Shown here piece by piece: positions 43,899 to 52,145 of a DNA stretch of 64,000 nucleotides. The DNA is taken from contig NZ_LJYW01000001.1 of NCBI RefSeq assembly GCF_001305515.1, positions 1,534,320 to 1,598,319 of the forward strand, written 5' to 3'. The notes beneath the pieces are model-generated. The model saw only the letters and a list, made by a program, of their open reading frames with translations, did not search any database and was not told the origin of the DNA. Positions within the stretch are counted from its first letter, which is position 1. Every line of letters begins with the position of its first letter. Source of the DNA: Prosthecodimorpha hirschii. Lineage in GTDB: Bacteria > Pseudomonadota > Alphaproteobacteria > Rhizobiales > Ancalomicrobiaceae. The translations under genes and the position numbers were made by a program.

Positions 43899-44736
43899 GG
43901 GCGGCCTCCCAGGCCTGCAGGATGGCGCGGCCGACCAATTCGCGGGCGGCATCGAGGCGGTAGGCGGCGCTGGCGCGCACGTCGTCGATCGGCGACAGCC
44001 CGGCCACGTCGGCGGCCGAGACCAGATCGGCCGGCGCGCTTCCGACCGGATCCGTGCCGATCAGCCGCGCCTCGAGCCCGCCGAGCCGCTGCGCAGCCGC
44101 CGAGGCGGCCCCGACGGCGACCCGGGCGTCGGCGATCCGGCCGTCCGGGCCGGGCACGAGCGTGACCGCGACCATGACGATGGAAATGACCATGTAGCGC
44201 CGCGCGCCGAGCTTCAGGAAGGCCGATCCGCCGGCCTCCAGCCTGCGCGGGATCAGGACGGCCGACAGGATCTCGTCGGCCGCCCGCGCGGTGCGGCGAT
44301 TGCCGAGCACGAAATCGCCGACCCTCAGGCGGCGGAGCCCGTGCGGACCGACCAGTTCGATCGCCGCGTCGAGCGCGAGCAGCGGCGGGACGCCGTCGGC
44401 GGCCGGGGAGGCATTGCAGAGATTGCCGCCGATGGTGCCGGAATTCTGAATCTGGACCGAGCCGACCTCGCGTGCGGCCGCCTGCAATGCCGCCAGACCG
44501 CGCGGCAGGGACGCCCGGGCGATCTCGCTCCAGCGGCTTCCGGCGCCGATCCGGATCGCGTCCGCCCCGATCGCGATGCCCTTCAGCTCGGCACAACGGG
44601 TGAGATCGATCAGGCCGGCCGGCGACGGCCGATCGACCAGGGCGGGGAACACGTCGGTCCCGCCGGCGACCAGGATGCCGCCTTCGTCCGCCAGAAGGCG
44701 GACCGCTTCCTGCAACGAGGTCGGCTGCCAGAACAT
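43891..44736 (-). CDS. molybdenum hydroxylase FAD-binding subunit
   Basis: 281-residue CoxM/XdhB-type subunit that passes electrons from the Fe-S clusters to the acceptor. FAD motifs: AGGTDVFP near residue 26 and [17 protein letters not shown] near residue 105, plus the early [19 protein letters not shown]. The start ATG 44736 has GGAGGG 6 bp upstream. It is the first gene of the operon running to livF, and the shared palindrome at 44781-44798 lies 45-62 bp before it. Confidence 0.9.
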   Translation of the reverse strand: MFWQPTSLQEAVRLLADEGGILVAGGTDVFPALVDRPSPAGLIDLTRCAELKGIAIGADAIRIGAGSRWSEIARASLPRGLAALQAAAREVGSVQIQNSGTIGGNLCNASPAADGVPPLLALDAAIELVGPHGLRRLRVGDFVLGNRRTARAADEILSAVLIPRRLEAGGSAFLKLGARRYMVISIVMVAVTLVPGPDGRIADARVAVGAASAAAQRLGGLEARLIGTDPVGSAPADLVSAADVAGLSPIDDVRASAAYRLDAARELVGRAILQAWEAARA

Positions 44737-44780
44737 CCGTACCCTCCGGGAATGCCGGCAGGAGCCGTCGCCCGCCCAAT

Positions 44781-44798
44781 CATTCGTATACGAACGAT
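44781..44798 (-). promoter_or_regulatory. operator-like palindrome of the hydroxylase/reductase operon
   Basis: Minus strand ATCGTTCGTATACGAATG containing the perfect 12-bp palindrome TTCGTATACGAA. It shares 16 of 18 bases with the fpr/enamidase site at 25298-25315 and has the same orientation and nearly the same distance (about 50 bp) to the downstream start codon. Confidence 0.75.
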
Positions 44799-44895
44799 CA
44801 CAACGCCGTTTCACGAAACTGTCAAGACCGAACTCAGGGATGCTACGGATCGGCGACAAAGGCGAACGGCCGCGTGCCTGGCGGCGATCGCGCGC

Positions 44896-46230
44896 TCATT
44901 CGGCCCGAAAGGCGAGCCGGAACCAGGCGCCGGCCTCCAGCCCGTTGCCGCAGGTCACCCGCCCGCCATGGATCTCCATGGTGCGCGCCACGATGGCGAG
45001 CCCGAGGCCGGCCCGGCCGCGCGTCGTTGTGTCGCCCTGCCGCCAGCGCTCGAACAGGGTGGCGACCCCGTCGGCCGGCAGTCCGGGCCCCTCGTCGGCG
45101 ACCAGAAGCTCCGGCCCGGGGCCGGCCTCGACCAGCACGGTCCCGCCGGCGGGCGTGACCCTGAGGGCGTTCTCGACCAGATTGCGCAGGGCCGCCGAGA
45201 TCGCCTCCCCCTCGCCGAGCGCCAGAGCCCCGCCTTGGTCGGAGAAGGCGAGTTCGCGTCCGGCCTCGATCGCGATCGGCGCGAGCCGGGCGACCACGTC
45301 GCGGGCAATCTCGGCGAGATCGATCGTCGGCATCCGGTCGGCCGGCATGGCCTCGAGCCGCGCCATGCCGAGCAGCTGGTCGACCAGCCGGGCCATGGAC
45401 TGGACGTCCTGCTGGGCCCGCTCGGCATCCGGTCCGGCCAGCCGATCGAGATCGAGCTTCAGCAGCGTCAGCGGCGTGCGCAGTTCGTGCGCCACCATGC
45501 CGGCGAAGGCGCCGCGGGCGGCGACCATGTCGTCGAGGCGGCCGAGCAGCCGGTCGACCGCATCGACCAGGCTGGCGACCTCGGCCGGCAGCCCTTGCGT
45601 GCCGATCCGGAACCGCGTGTGGCCGGGATCGACCCGCCGGGCCGCCTCCGCGGCCGCACTGAGTGGGGCGAGGCTGCGGCGCACGACCGCGGCGGCGACC
45701 AGGATCAGCCCGAGGCCGAGCGGCACCATCGGCAGGATCACATGGTCGATCGTCTCGTGGAACAGGACCGACCAATACAAGCCCGCCGGATCGTCCACCG
45801 CGACGAAGCGGACCACGTAGGGGTCCGGACCGCCTTCCACCCGTCGCGCCATGATGCGCACGACGTGATCGGCAGCCGGCTCGACCTTCCAGGCGAGATC
45901 GAGCCGCGACTTCGGATCGTACGGCTCGCCGACGAACAGCGCGGCATTGCGCTCCAGGAGGACCTCGCCTTCGCCGTCGATGATCTGCAGACCGTAGGAT
46001 CGGGGGAAGCGCTCGTAGCGCTCCTCGAAATCCGGCGGCATCTCGAAGGAGAGCCGATCCTTGCCGACCGTGAGGCGCTTGGTGATCGCGGCGATCTCGC
46101 GTTCGGCCGAAGCCTTCGCGAGTTCCTCGATATCGATGCCGTATTCCCAGCCGACCAGCACGATCTGCGCCGCGAAGGCGAGCGCGACCGCCAGGGCCAG
46201 GCGACGGGTGACGAGGCCGGCGAGCGTCAT
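44896..46230 (-). CDS. sensor histidine kinase
   Basis: 444-residue membrane kinase: first membrane helix at about 8-27, periplasmic sensor to about 160, second helix at about 163-183, HAMP linker, dimerisation domain with phospho-acceptor H248 (VAHELRTPLTLL), N-box NLVENALRVTP, and G-boxes VADEGPGLP and GRAGLGLAIV. It overlaps the response-regulator gene by 4 bp and ends the pepSY-cytb561-RR-HK group. Signal unknown; small PepSY and cytochrome b partners hint at redox or envelope sensing. Confidence 0.92.
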   Translation of the reverse strand: MTLAGLVTRRLALAVALAFAAQIVLVGWEYGIDIEELAKASAEREIAAITKRLTVGKDRLSFEMPPDFEERYERFPRSYGLQIIDGEGEVLLERNAALFVGEPYDPKSRLDLAWKVEPAADHVVRIMARRVEGGPDPYVVRFVAVDDPAGLYWSVLFHETIDHVILPMVPLGLGLILVAAAVVRRSLAPLSAAAEAARRVDPGHTRFRIGTQGLPAEVASLVDAVDRLLGRLDDMVAARGAFAGMVAHELRTPLTLLKLDLDRLAGPDAERAQQDVQSMARLVDQLLGMARLEAMPADRMPTIDLAEIARDVVARLAPIAIEAGRELAFSDQGGALALGEGEAISAALRNLVENALRVTPAGGTVLVEAGPGPELLVADEGPGLPADGVATLFERWRQGDTTTRGRAGLGLAIVARTMEIHGGRVTCGNGLEAGAWFRLAFRAE

Positions 46231-46919
46231 CGCCCCTCCCGGCGCGGCGCCTTCTCCCGGGCCAGATAGCCGATGCCGCGGACGGTGTGGATGTCGAGCC
46301 CGGACCCGGCATCCGCCAGACGCCGGCGCAGGCGCGAGATGACCGCCTCCAAGGCGTTCGGCGTCACCTCGTCGTCGAAGGCGTAGAGCCGTTCCTCCAG
46401 CGCCGGGCGCGGCACCACTTGGCCGGCCCGCCGCAACAGCACTTCCAGACAGTCGATCTCCCGGCGCGGCATGTCGATGGCCCGTCCACCGACGCGCGCC
46501 TCGCGGGCCGCGGTATCGAGGCTGACGGCGCCCGCCGTCAGCACCGTGCCGAGCGTCGCGCCGGGCCGGCGCAGCAGGGCGCGACAGCGGGCGGTCAGTT
46601 CCGCCATCTCGAAGGGCTTGACCAGATAGTCGTCGGCGCCGCTGTCGAGGCCCTGCACGCGGTCGCCGAGCTGGCCGCGCGCGGTGACGGCGATGACCGG
46701 CAGGGCCAATCCGCCGGCACGCCGACGCTTCAGCCAGGCGAGGCCGTCGCCGTCGGGCAGGCCGAGATCGAGCAGAACGATGTCGTGGGCCGCCGGGTCC
46801 AGCATCGCGTCGGCCTCGGCCGACGAGCCGGCGCGATCGACGGCAAAGCCCGCCGATGCCAAACCGGCCGCCACATGGGCGGCCAGCCGGTCGTTGTCCT
46901 CGATCAGCAGGGCTCTCAT
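46227..46919 (-). CDS. OmpR/PhoB-family response regulator
   Basis: 230-residue regulator: receiver domain with acidic pocket E7-D8, D10-adjacent loop, phospho-acceptor D51 (LLDLGLPDGDG) and K in VKPFEMAEL; the C-terminal winged helix includes MPRREIDCLEVLLRRAG and VISRLRRRLADAGSGLDIHTVRGIGYLA, close to the QseB/PmrA group. It overlaps the kinase gene and the cytochrome gene by 4 bp. Direct GTCAG repeats at 11-bp spacing upstream of the pepSY gene (48093-48108) are a likely binding site. Confidence 0.94.
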   Translation of the reverse strand: MRALLIEDNDRLAAHVAAGLASAGFAVDRAGSSAEADAMLDPAAHDIVLLDLGLPDGDGLAWLKRRRAGGLALPVIAVTARGQLGDRVQGLDSGADDYLVKPFEMAELTARCRALLRRPGATLGTVLTAGAVSLDTAAREARVGGRAIDMPRREIDCLEVLLRRAGQVVPRPALEERLYAFDDEVTPNALEAVISRLRRRLADAGSGLDIHTVRGIGYLAREKAPRREGR

Positions 46920-47461
46920 AGACGCTTTCGGCCGGTGATCATGGCGAGAATCAGATTCTCTCTGTGCCGCATGCTCTCATAGATCGCCGCCAGGACGTGG
47001 ATCACGGCAAGGCCCAGGATCGCGTTGGCGATCAATTCGTGCAGGTCCTCGAGCCATTCCTCACCGAAATAGGCGTCGAGCGTCAGCATCCAGCCGGTCA
47101 CCGAGACCGCCGCGAGCAGCGCCATCAGGGTCAGGATCATGACCGACGCGGCCGGGTTGTGGCCGACATGGCGCGGCTCCCGGCCGGCCAGCATGGCCCG
47201 GAGATAGGCGATCAGGCGCGCCGGGCCGGGCACGAAATCGGTGAAGCGCGCATGCGCGGTGCCGACGAAGCCCCACAGGATGCGGATCGCCAGCGCCCCG
47301 GCGACGACATAGCCGACATAGCGGTGCACGGTCTTGCCGTCTTCGAACACGAAGCTGTTCACCACGCAGCCGGCGACGACCGTCCAGTGAAACAGGCGGA
47401 CGAGCGGATCCCAGACCATCAGGGTCCGTGGCGCGGCAACGCCTTCTCGGGCGAGCGACAT
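46916..47461 (-). CDS. cytochrome b561 family membrane protein
   Basis: 181-residue di-haem-type membrane cytochrome with four helices. Candidate haem ligands are in VRLFHWTVVAGCV, DGKTVHRYVGYVVAG, EDLHELIANAILG and LAVIHVLAAIY. This short class commonly accompanies PepSY proteins and two-component systems and carries electrons in the inner membrane. ATG 47461 gives the family start MSLAREGVAAPRTLMVWDPLVRLFHW; the 292 bp up to the pepSY gene hold no convincing gene. Confidence 0.9.
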   Translation of the reverse strand: MSLAREGVAAPRTLMVWDPLVRLFHWTVVAGCVVNSFVFEDGKTVHRYVGYVVAGALAIRILWGFVGTAHARFTDFVPGPARLIAYLRAMLAGREPRHVGHNPAASVMILTLMALLAAVSVTGWMLTLDAYFGEEWLEDLHELIANAILGLAVIHVLAAIYESMRHRENLILAMITGRKRL

Positions 47462-47753
47462 GGCAGCCGAAATCCTTGTTTTGATTGTGGAGCCGCAAGG
47501 CCTTCGGCATCGAAGGCTGGCCACGATCGGCCCGATGCCGGAGCGCGGCGCGGATCGCGCGGGCCTCCGGCCACACGGGCCGAGCGTCCCACCGGGGACG
47601 GCCGGCAGGACGCTCGCATCCGGATGGGTCTTGCGCCTCATTCGGCAACCCACCCGAATCGGGGAGCCGGCGGATCTTGCGGACGTGCCGGCCCCGCCCG
47701 ACCGCATCGACCGGGTTGGACGGAACCCGGGTCGACACAGCCGCTCGACGGCG

Positions 47754-48032
47754 TCAGCCGCCGATCTCAGCCTTCACGATCTCGCCATTGGTCGGGTTGA
47801 AGTAGACCTCGGCCTTCTTGCCGTCCTTGTTCCAGCCATAGATTTCGTAGCAGGGGCCGGAGATCTTGAAGGTCTTCACCTTGAAGCCGAGTTCGGCGAC
47901 CTTGGTCTTCATGGCCTCTTCCGAAAGCCACTTGTCGCGCGGTTCCTTGGTGCAGGCCGGGCCGGCCAAGGCGGCGCCAGAGACGGTCGCGACAAACGCG
48001 AAGGCGGCGGCGGAAAGAAGAAATCTCTGCAT
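47754..48032 (-). CDS. PepSY-domain periplasmic protein
   Basis: 92-residue exported protein: signal peptide MQRFLLSAAAFAFVATVSGAALA, then a PepSY-like domain (KWLSEEAMKTKVAELGFKVKTFKISGPCYEIYGWNKDGKKAEVYFNPTNGEIVKAEIGG). Two cysteines (ACTKEP, GPCYEI) could form a disulfide. First gene of the group leading to the cytochrome and the two-component system. The leader contains an inverted repeat, TCTCCAAC at 48041 and GTTGGAGA at 48067. Confidence 0.88.
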   Translation of the reverse strand: MQRFLLSAAAFAFVATVSGAALAGPACTKEPRDKWLSEEAMKTKVAELGFKVKTFKISGPCYEIYGWNKDGKKAEVYFNPTNGEIVKAEIGG

Positions 48033-48092
48033 CGGGGCAATCTCCAACCGGCGGCATCGACTTGCCGTTGGAGAGCACACTACTCGGCTGCA

Positions 48093-48108
48093 CTGACGGT
48101 GATCTGAC
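48093..48108 (-). promoter_or_regulatory. GTCAG direct repeats, probable OmpR-family regulator site
   Basis: CTGAC at 48093-48097 and 48104-48108 on the plus strand (GTCAG-N6-GTCAG on the minus strand), an 11-bp period as bound by PmrA/QseB-type regulators, 61-76 bp upstream of the pepSY ATG. An overlapping CTGACG/CGTCAG inverted repeat spans 48093-48115. Confidence 0.5.
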
Positions 48109-48258
48109 ACGTCAGGTCGGGGAAATCACCACCCGATCATCCGATCTCACGGGACCGGTTGATCGGCCGCATGGTTCTGGCCGTGCTGGCTTTTTCCGAT
48201 CGGGGCGGGTCGCGCCGACCCGGCCTTGCGCCACCGTGCAACGACGAAGGACGCCGCC

Positions 48259-49050
48259 TCAGGCGGACACGCCGCAGCTTTGTCCGCCGTCGACCGGCAG
48301 CAAGACGCCGGTGATGAAACGCGCATCGTCGGAGGCCAGGAATACGGCCGCGGCCGCGACATCCCAGGCGGTGCCCATATGGCCGAGCGGAACCAGCCGG
48401 TTGCGCGCCTCGACCATCTCTTCGACGCTGCCATATTGCGACGAAATCTGCTTGTAGATCAGCGGCGTATCGATCAGGCCGGGCATGATCGCATTGGCCC
48501 GGATGCCGTGCCGGGCATACTGCATGGCGAGCCCGACGGTGGCCTGGTTCACCGCGCCCTTGGCGGCGTAATAGGCGAAATAGGGATAGCCGGTCCAGCG
48601 GATGGCGGCGAGCGAGGAGATGTTGACGATCACGCCGGAGCCGCGGGCGAGGAAATGCGGCAGCACCGCCTTGGCGGTGCGGTAGACCGAGCCGACATTC
48701 ACGTCGAGATTGCGCCGGAAGGTCTCCTCGTCGAGTTCGGTCGGCCCGCCATGGACGACCACGCCGACATTGTTGTGCAGGATGTCGATGCTACCGAAGC
48801 GCTCGGCCGTGGCGGCCGCAGTCGCCTCCACGGAGGCGAGGTCGGTCACGTCCGCGGCCAGCGCGATGGCCTGGCCGCCCTCCGAGCGGATGATCTCGGC
48901 CGTCTCGGCCGCCGCCGCCTCGGCCACGTCGATGCAGGCGACCCGCGCGCCCTCGCGCGCATAGGCGACCGCGGCCGCCTTGCCGTTGCCCCAGCCGGGG
49001 CCGGACGAGCCGGCCCCGAACACGATGGCGACGCGATTCCTGAGCTTCAT
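48259..49050 (-). CDS. short-chain dehydrogenase/reductase
   Basis: 263-residue NAD(P)-dependent oxidoreductase. Cofactor loop VFGAGSSGPGWGNGKAAAV (a longer-than-usual Gly loop), NNVGVVVHGG, catalytic Ser in NISSLAA and Tyr-x3-Lys in YYAAKGA, and the ending DDARFITGVLLPVDGGQS. ATG 49050 has GGAG 8 bp upstream. It is downstream of the TRAP transporter genes on the same strand, so it likely oxidises the imported compound or a CoA-pathway intermediate of the divergent operon. Confidence 0.9.
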   Translation of the reverse strand: MKLRNRVAIVFGAGSSGPGWGNGKAAAVAYAREGARVACIDVAEAAAAETAEIIRSEGGQAIALAADVTDLASVEATAAATAERFGSIDILHNNVGVVVHGGPTELDEETFRRNLDVNVGSVYRTAKAVLPHFLARGSGVIVNISSLAAIRWTGYPYFAYYAAKGAVNQATVGLAMQYARHGIRANAIMPGLIDTPLIYKQISSQYGSVEEMVEARNRLVPLGHMGTAWDVAAAAVFLASDDARFITGVLLPVDGGQSCGVSA

Positions 49051-49087
49051 GGACTTCACTCCGTCCCGCGTCCGCGCGGATCCCGGC

Positions 49088-50965
49088 TCACAGGAAGCCG
49101 ATCGAGATCCACGGGACCGCGGCGACCACGATCAGGCCGACCAGCAGCGCCAGCATATAGGCCCAGATCGGCCCGATGCCCTCGTCCGGATTGACCTTGC
49201 CGATGGCGCAGGCGGCGTAGTAGCCGACGCCGAAGGGCGGGGCGAACAGGCCGAGCCCCATGGCGAGCACGACCACCATGGCGTAGTGGACCTCGTGGAT
49301 GCCGACTGCGCGGGCGATCGGGAACAGGAGCGGCCCGAACAGCACGATGGCCGGGATGCCCTCGAGCACCGAGCCGAGGATGATGAAGGCGACCACCGAC
49401 ACCGTCATGAAGCCGAAGGCGCCGCCGGGCAATTGCGTCATCGCCTGGGCGAGGGTGCGCGAGAAGCCCGACTGGGTCAGCCCCCAGGCCATCGCCGAGG
49501 CTGCGCCGATGATGATCAGGATCGCGCCCGACAGGGCCGCGGTCTCGACCAGGATGGTGCCCATGCGCCGCCAGTCGATCTGCCGGTAGAAGACCAGCCC
49601 GACGACGAGCGAATAGACGATGCCGATGGTCGAGACCTCGGTGGCGGTGGCGACGCCCTCGACCACCGCGGCGCGGATCACGAAGGGCAGCGCCAGGGCC
49701 GGGAAGGCGATCAGGAAGGCCTTGAGAATCTCGCCGCCGGTAGCGCGGCGGACATGCGACAGGTCGTCGGTGCGGTAGCGCCGCGCGACCACGAAGCACA
49801 GCCCGACCGCCAGGACGACGCCGGGCAGGAGGCCGCCGGTGAACAGCGCGGCGATCGAGACGCCGGTGACCGACCCGATGGTGATCAGAACGATCGAGGG
49901 CGGGATGGTCTCGGTCTGTGCGCCGGTGGCGGAGAGCAGCGCGACGAGGTCGCCCGGCTTGGCGCCGCGCGCCTTCATCTCCGGGAAGAGCGCCGGGGCG
50001 ACCGCCGCCATGTCGGCCGCCTTCGAGCCCGAGATGCCCGAGACCAGATACATCGCCCCGATCAGCACATAGGAGAGGCCGCCGCGGACATGGCCGAGCA
50101 GGCTCGCCAGGAAGCGCACCATCGCCTTGGCCATGCCGGCCATCTCGATCAGGAGGCCGAGGAAGACGAACAGCGGCACGGCGAGCAGGATCAGATGGCT
50201 CATGCCCTCGTCCATCCGGCCGACCAGCGTGCCGAGCGGCACGCGCGTGGTCAGCGCCAGATAGCCGAGCGTGGCGAGCGCGAAGGAGAACACGATCGGC
50301 ACGCCGGAGAAGACGCAGATGCCGACCACACCGACGAAGAAGATGACCAGGTTCCAGTTGCCGAGCGGCTTCAGGGTCGGGCCGGCGAACCAGAAGGCCG
50401 CCACGATCGCCGCGGTCAGGAGCGCCGCGCCGAGCGCCGAGGCGAGGCTTGCGCGCAGGGCCAGCCGCAAGAGCGAGAAGACGATCATCAGCACGACGCC
50501 GACGGGGAAGGCCGCGGCCCGCCAGGCATTGGCGATCTCCATCGCCGGCGTGGTGATGAAGCTCTCCTCATAGGCCCAGTGATAGGCCGGCGTGATGATC
50601 AGCACCAGGAAGGCGAGGCCCGCGGTCACGGCGAGCGCATCGACGAAACCGCGCGCGCCCGGCGGCAGGCGGGCGACGAGCGCGGTCATGCGCATGTGCT
50701 CGCCGCGCCGGAGCGCCACCGCGGCCCCCAGCATGGCGAGCCAGAGGAACAGGATCGAGGCCAGCTCGTCCGACCAGACCAGCGGCTGGTGCAGCACGTA
50801 GCGGGCCACGATGCCCGAGAACAGGACGACGATCTCGGCGACGACCAGTACCGCCGCCGGGATCTCGACCAGAGCGCCGAGAATCCGCTCGGCTGTCGCC
50901 AGAGCGGAATCCGGCCTCACCACCCGCGAGGCATGCGGGGGCGCGAATTCGGAGACGGCACCCAT
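49088..50965 (-). CDS. fused TRAP transporter membrane subunits DctQ-DctM
   Basis: 625-residue membrane protein. DctQ-like part at about 25-165 (VLFSGIVARYVLHQPLVWSDELASILFLWLAMLGAAVALRRGEHMRM) followed by the DctM permease (GNWNLVIFFVGVVGICVFSGVPIVFSFALATLGYLAL, GGLSYVLIGAMYLVSGISGSKAADMAAVAPALFPEM, LFAPPFGVGYYAACAIGKVNPDEG). It lies 6 bp after the binding-protein gene. It imports a carboxylate using the sodium or proton gradient. Confidence 0.93.
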   Translation of the reverse strand: MGAVSEFAPPHASRVVRPDSALATAERILGALVEIPAAVLVVAEIVVLFSGIVARYVLHQPLVWSDELASILFLWLAMLGAAVALRRGEHMRMTALVARLPPGARGFVDALAVTAGLAFLVLIITPAYHWAYEESFITTPAMEIANAWRAAAFPVGVVLMIVFSLLRLALRASLASALGAALLTAAIVAAFWFAGPTLKPLGNWNLVIFFVGVVGICVFSGVPIVFSFALATLGYLALTTRVPLGTLVGRMDEGMSHLILLAVPLFVFLGLLIEMAGMAKAMVRFLASLLGHVRGGLSYVLIGAMYLVSGISGSKAADMAAVAPALFPEMKARGAKPGDLVALLSATGAQTETIPPSIVLITIGSVTGVSIAALFTGGLLPGVVLAVGLCFVVARRYRTDDLSHVRRATGGEILKAFLIAFPALALPFVIRAAVVEGVATATEVSTIGIVYSLVVGLVFYRQIDWRRMGTILVETAALSGAILIIIGAASAMAWGLTQSGFSRTLAQAMTQLPGGAFGFMTVSVVAFIILGSVLEGIPAIVLFGPLLFPIARAVGIHEVHYAMVVVLAMGLGLFAPPFGVGYYAACAIGKVNPDEGIGPIWAYMLALLVGLIVVAAVPWISIGFL

Positions 50966-50971
50966 GATCGA

Positions 50972-51985
50972 TCAGCCGAGCGAGCCGACGGCGCCTTCCA
51001 GCACCGCCCAGGCCGCATCGCCGTACTTGCCCTTCCATTCGGTATAGAAGCCGGCCGCCTTCAGCTTGTCGCGGAACGGGGCCTGGTCGACGGTGTTGAA
51101 CTTCATGCCCTTGGAGGCGAGCGTCTCCTGCAGGCCCTTGGTGAGATCGGCGACATCGGCGCGCTCGGCGATCGCCGCGGCGTTGATGTGCTTCGACACC
51201 ACGGCCTGGATGTCCTTCGGCAGGGCTTCCCAGCTCGCCCGGTTGGCGAGGAAGTGGAAGCCGTCCCACATGTGATTGGTCATCGAGCAATAGCCCTGCA
51301 CTTCGTAGAGCTTGGCGGTCTCGATGATGGCGAGCGGGTTCTCCTGCGCGTCGACGACCTTGGACTGCAGGGCGCTATAGACTTCGTTGAAGTTGATGGT
51401 CGCCGGCGCGGAGCCGAAGGCCTTGAACATCGAGGTCCACAGCGGCGCCGGGGGCACGCGGATCTTCAGGTTGGCGAGATCGGCCGGCGAGGTGATCGGC
51501 TTGGTCGAGGTCGTGGTCTGGCGGAAGCCGTTGTCCCACTGCTTGTCGAAGGCGAAGATCGTGCGCGACTTGGCGATCTCGGCGCGGATGAAGTCGCCGA
51601 GCTTGCCGTCCATCGCCTTCCAGACGGTGTCGTAGTCCTTGAAGGCGAAGCCGACGCCGTTGATCGAGGCCGCCGGCACGAAGGTCGACAGGATCAGGCC
51701 CGACAGGGTGAAGAAGTCGACCGCGCCGGAGCGGATCTGGCCGAGCGTGTCGGTGTCGGAGCCGAGCTGGCTGGACGGGAAGATCTGCAGCTCGAAGCGG
51801 CCGCCGGTCTCTTCCTTGATCTTCGCCGCCGCCTCGGCCGCGCGCTTGTTCAGCGGATGCGACAGCGCGAGGTTGTTGGCGAACTTGTAGCTGAACTCGG
51901 CCGCGCGGGCACGGCCGATATTGAACGTCGTGACGCCGAGCGCGGCGGCGCCGACCGTGAAGTGACGGCGGGTGATTCCGGACAT
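50972..51985 (-). CDS. dctP: TRAP transporter substrate-binding protein DctP
   Basis: 337-residue periplasmic binding protein with a Tat signal (TRRHFTVGAAALGVTTFNIGRARAAE). DctP core: FSYKFANNLALSHPLNKRAAEAAAKIKEETGGRFELQIFPSSQLGSDTDTLGQIRSGAVDFF and the carboxylate-binding region NLKIRVPPAPLWTSMFKAFGSAPATINFNEVYSALQSKVVDAQENPLAI, where an Arg near residue 175 usually holds the substrate carboxylate. First gene of the minus-strand operon, divergent from the IclR gene. Confidence 0.93.
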   Translation of the reverse strand: MSGITRRHFTVGAAALGVTTFNIGRARAAEFSYKFANNLALSHPLNKRAAEAAAKIKEETGGRFELQIFPSSQLGSDTDTLGQIRSGAVDFFTLSGLILSTFVPAASINGVGFAFKDYDTVWKAMDGKLGDFIRAEIAKSRTIFAFDKQWDNGFRQTTTSTKPITSPADLANLKIRVPPAPLWTSMFKAFGSAPATINFNEVYSALQSKVVDAQENPLAIIETAKLYEVQGYCSMTNHMWDGFHFLANRASWEALPKDIQAVVSKHINAAAIAERADVADLTKGLQETLASKGMKFNTVDQAPFRDKLKAAGFYTEWKGKYGDAAWAVLEGAVGSLG

Positions 51986-52044
51986 GACAATTCCTCCCTG
52001 GCGCCGGAGGTCGGGCTCCCGACCCGCCTCCGGGTTGCCGCAAA

Positions 52045-52059
52045 GTCCACAATGTGGAC
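52045..52059. promoter_or_regulatory. IclR-operator-like palindrome in the dctP/iclR gap
   Basis: GTCCACA-A-TGTGGAC (15 bp, 7-bp arms). A related half-complete copy, GTCCACATGGTGGA, lies at 52140-52153 across the likely IclR start codon. IclR proteins often bind such repeats between divergent operons. Confidence 0.6.
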
Positions 52060-52145
52060 CTCAACGGCCAAATCGTTTTTCAGGTTGACGAATGGCCGGG
52101 TATGTCCCACTTGTCAACGACAAATCGGCGATTGGCTGGGTCCAC

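Noticed and set aside
41148-44165. a 1005-residue open frame on the plus strand opposite the molybdenum hydroxylase genes
   Set aside because: Antisense frame produced by high GC3; its translation is Arg/Gly/Ala/Asp-rich low complexity with no domain, while the minus strand encodes clear Fe-S and Mo motifs.
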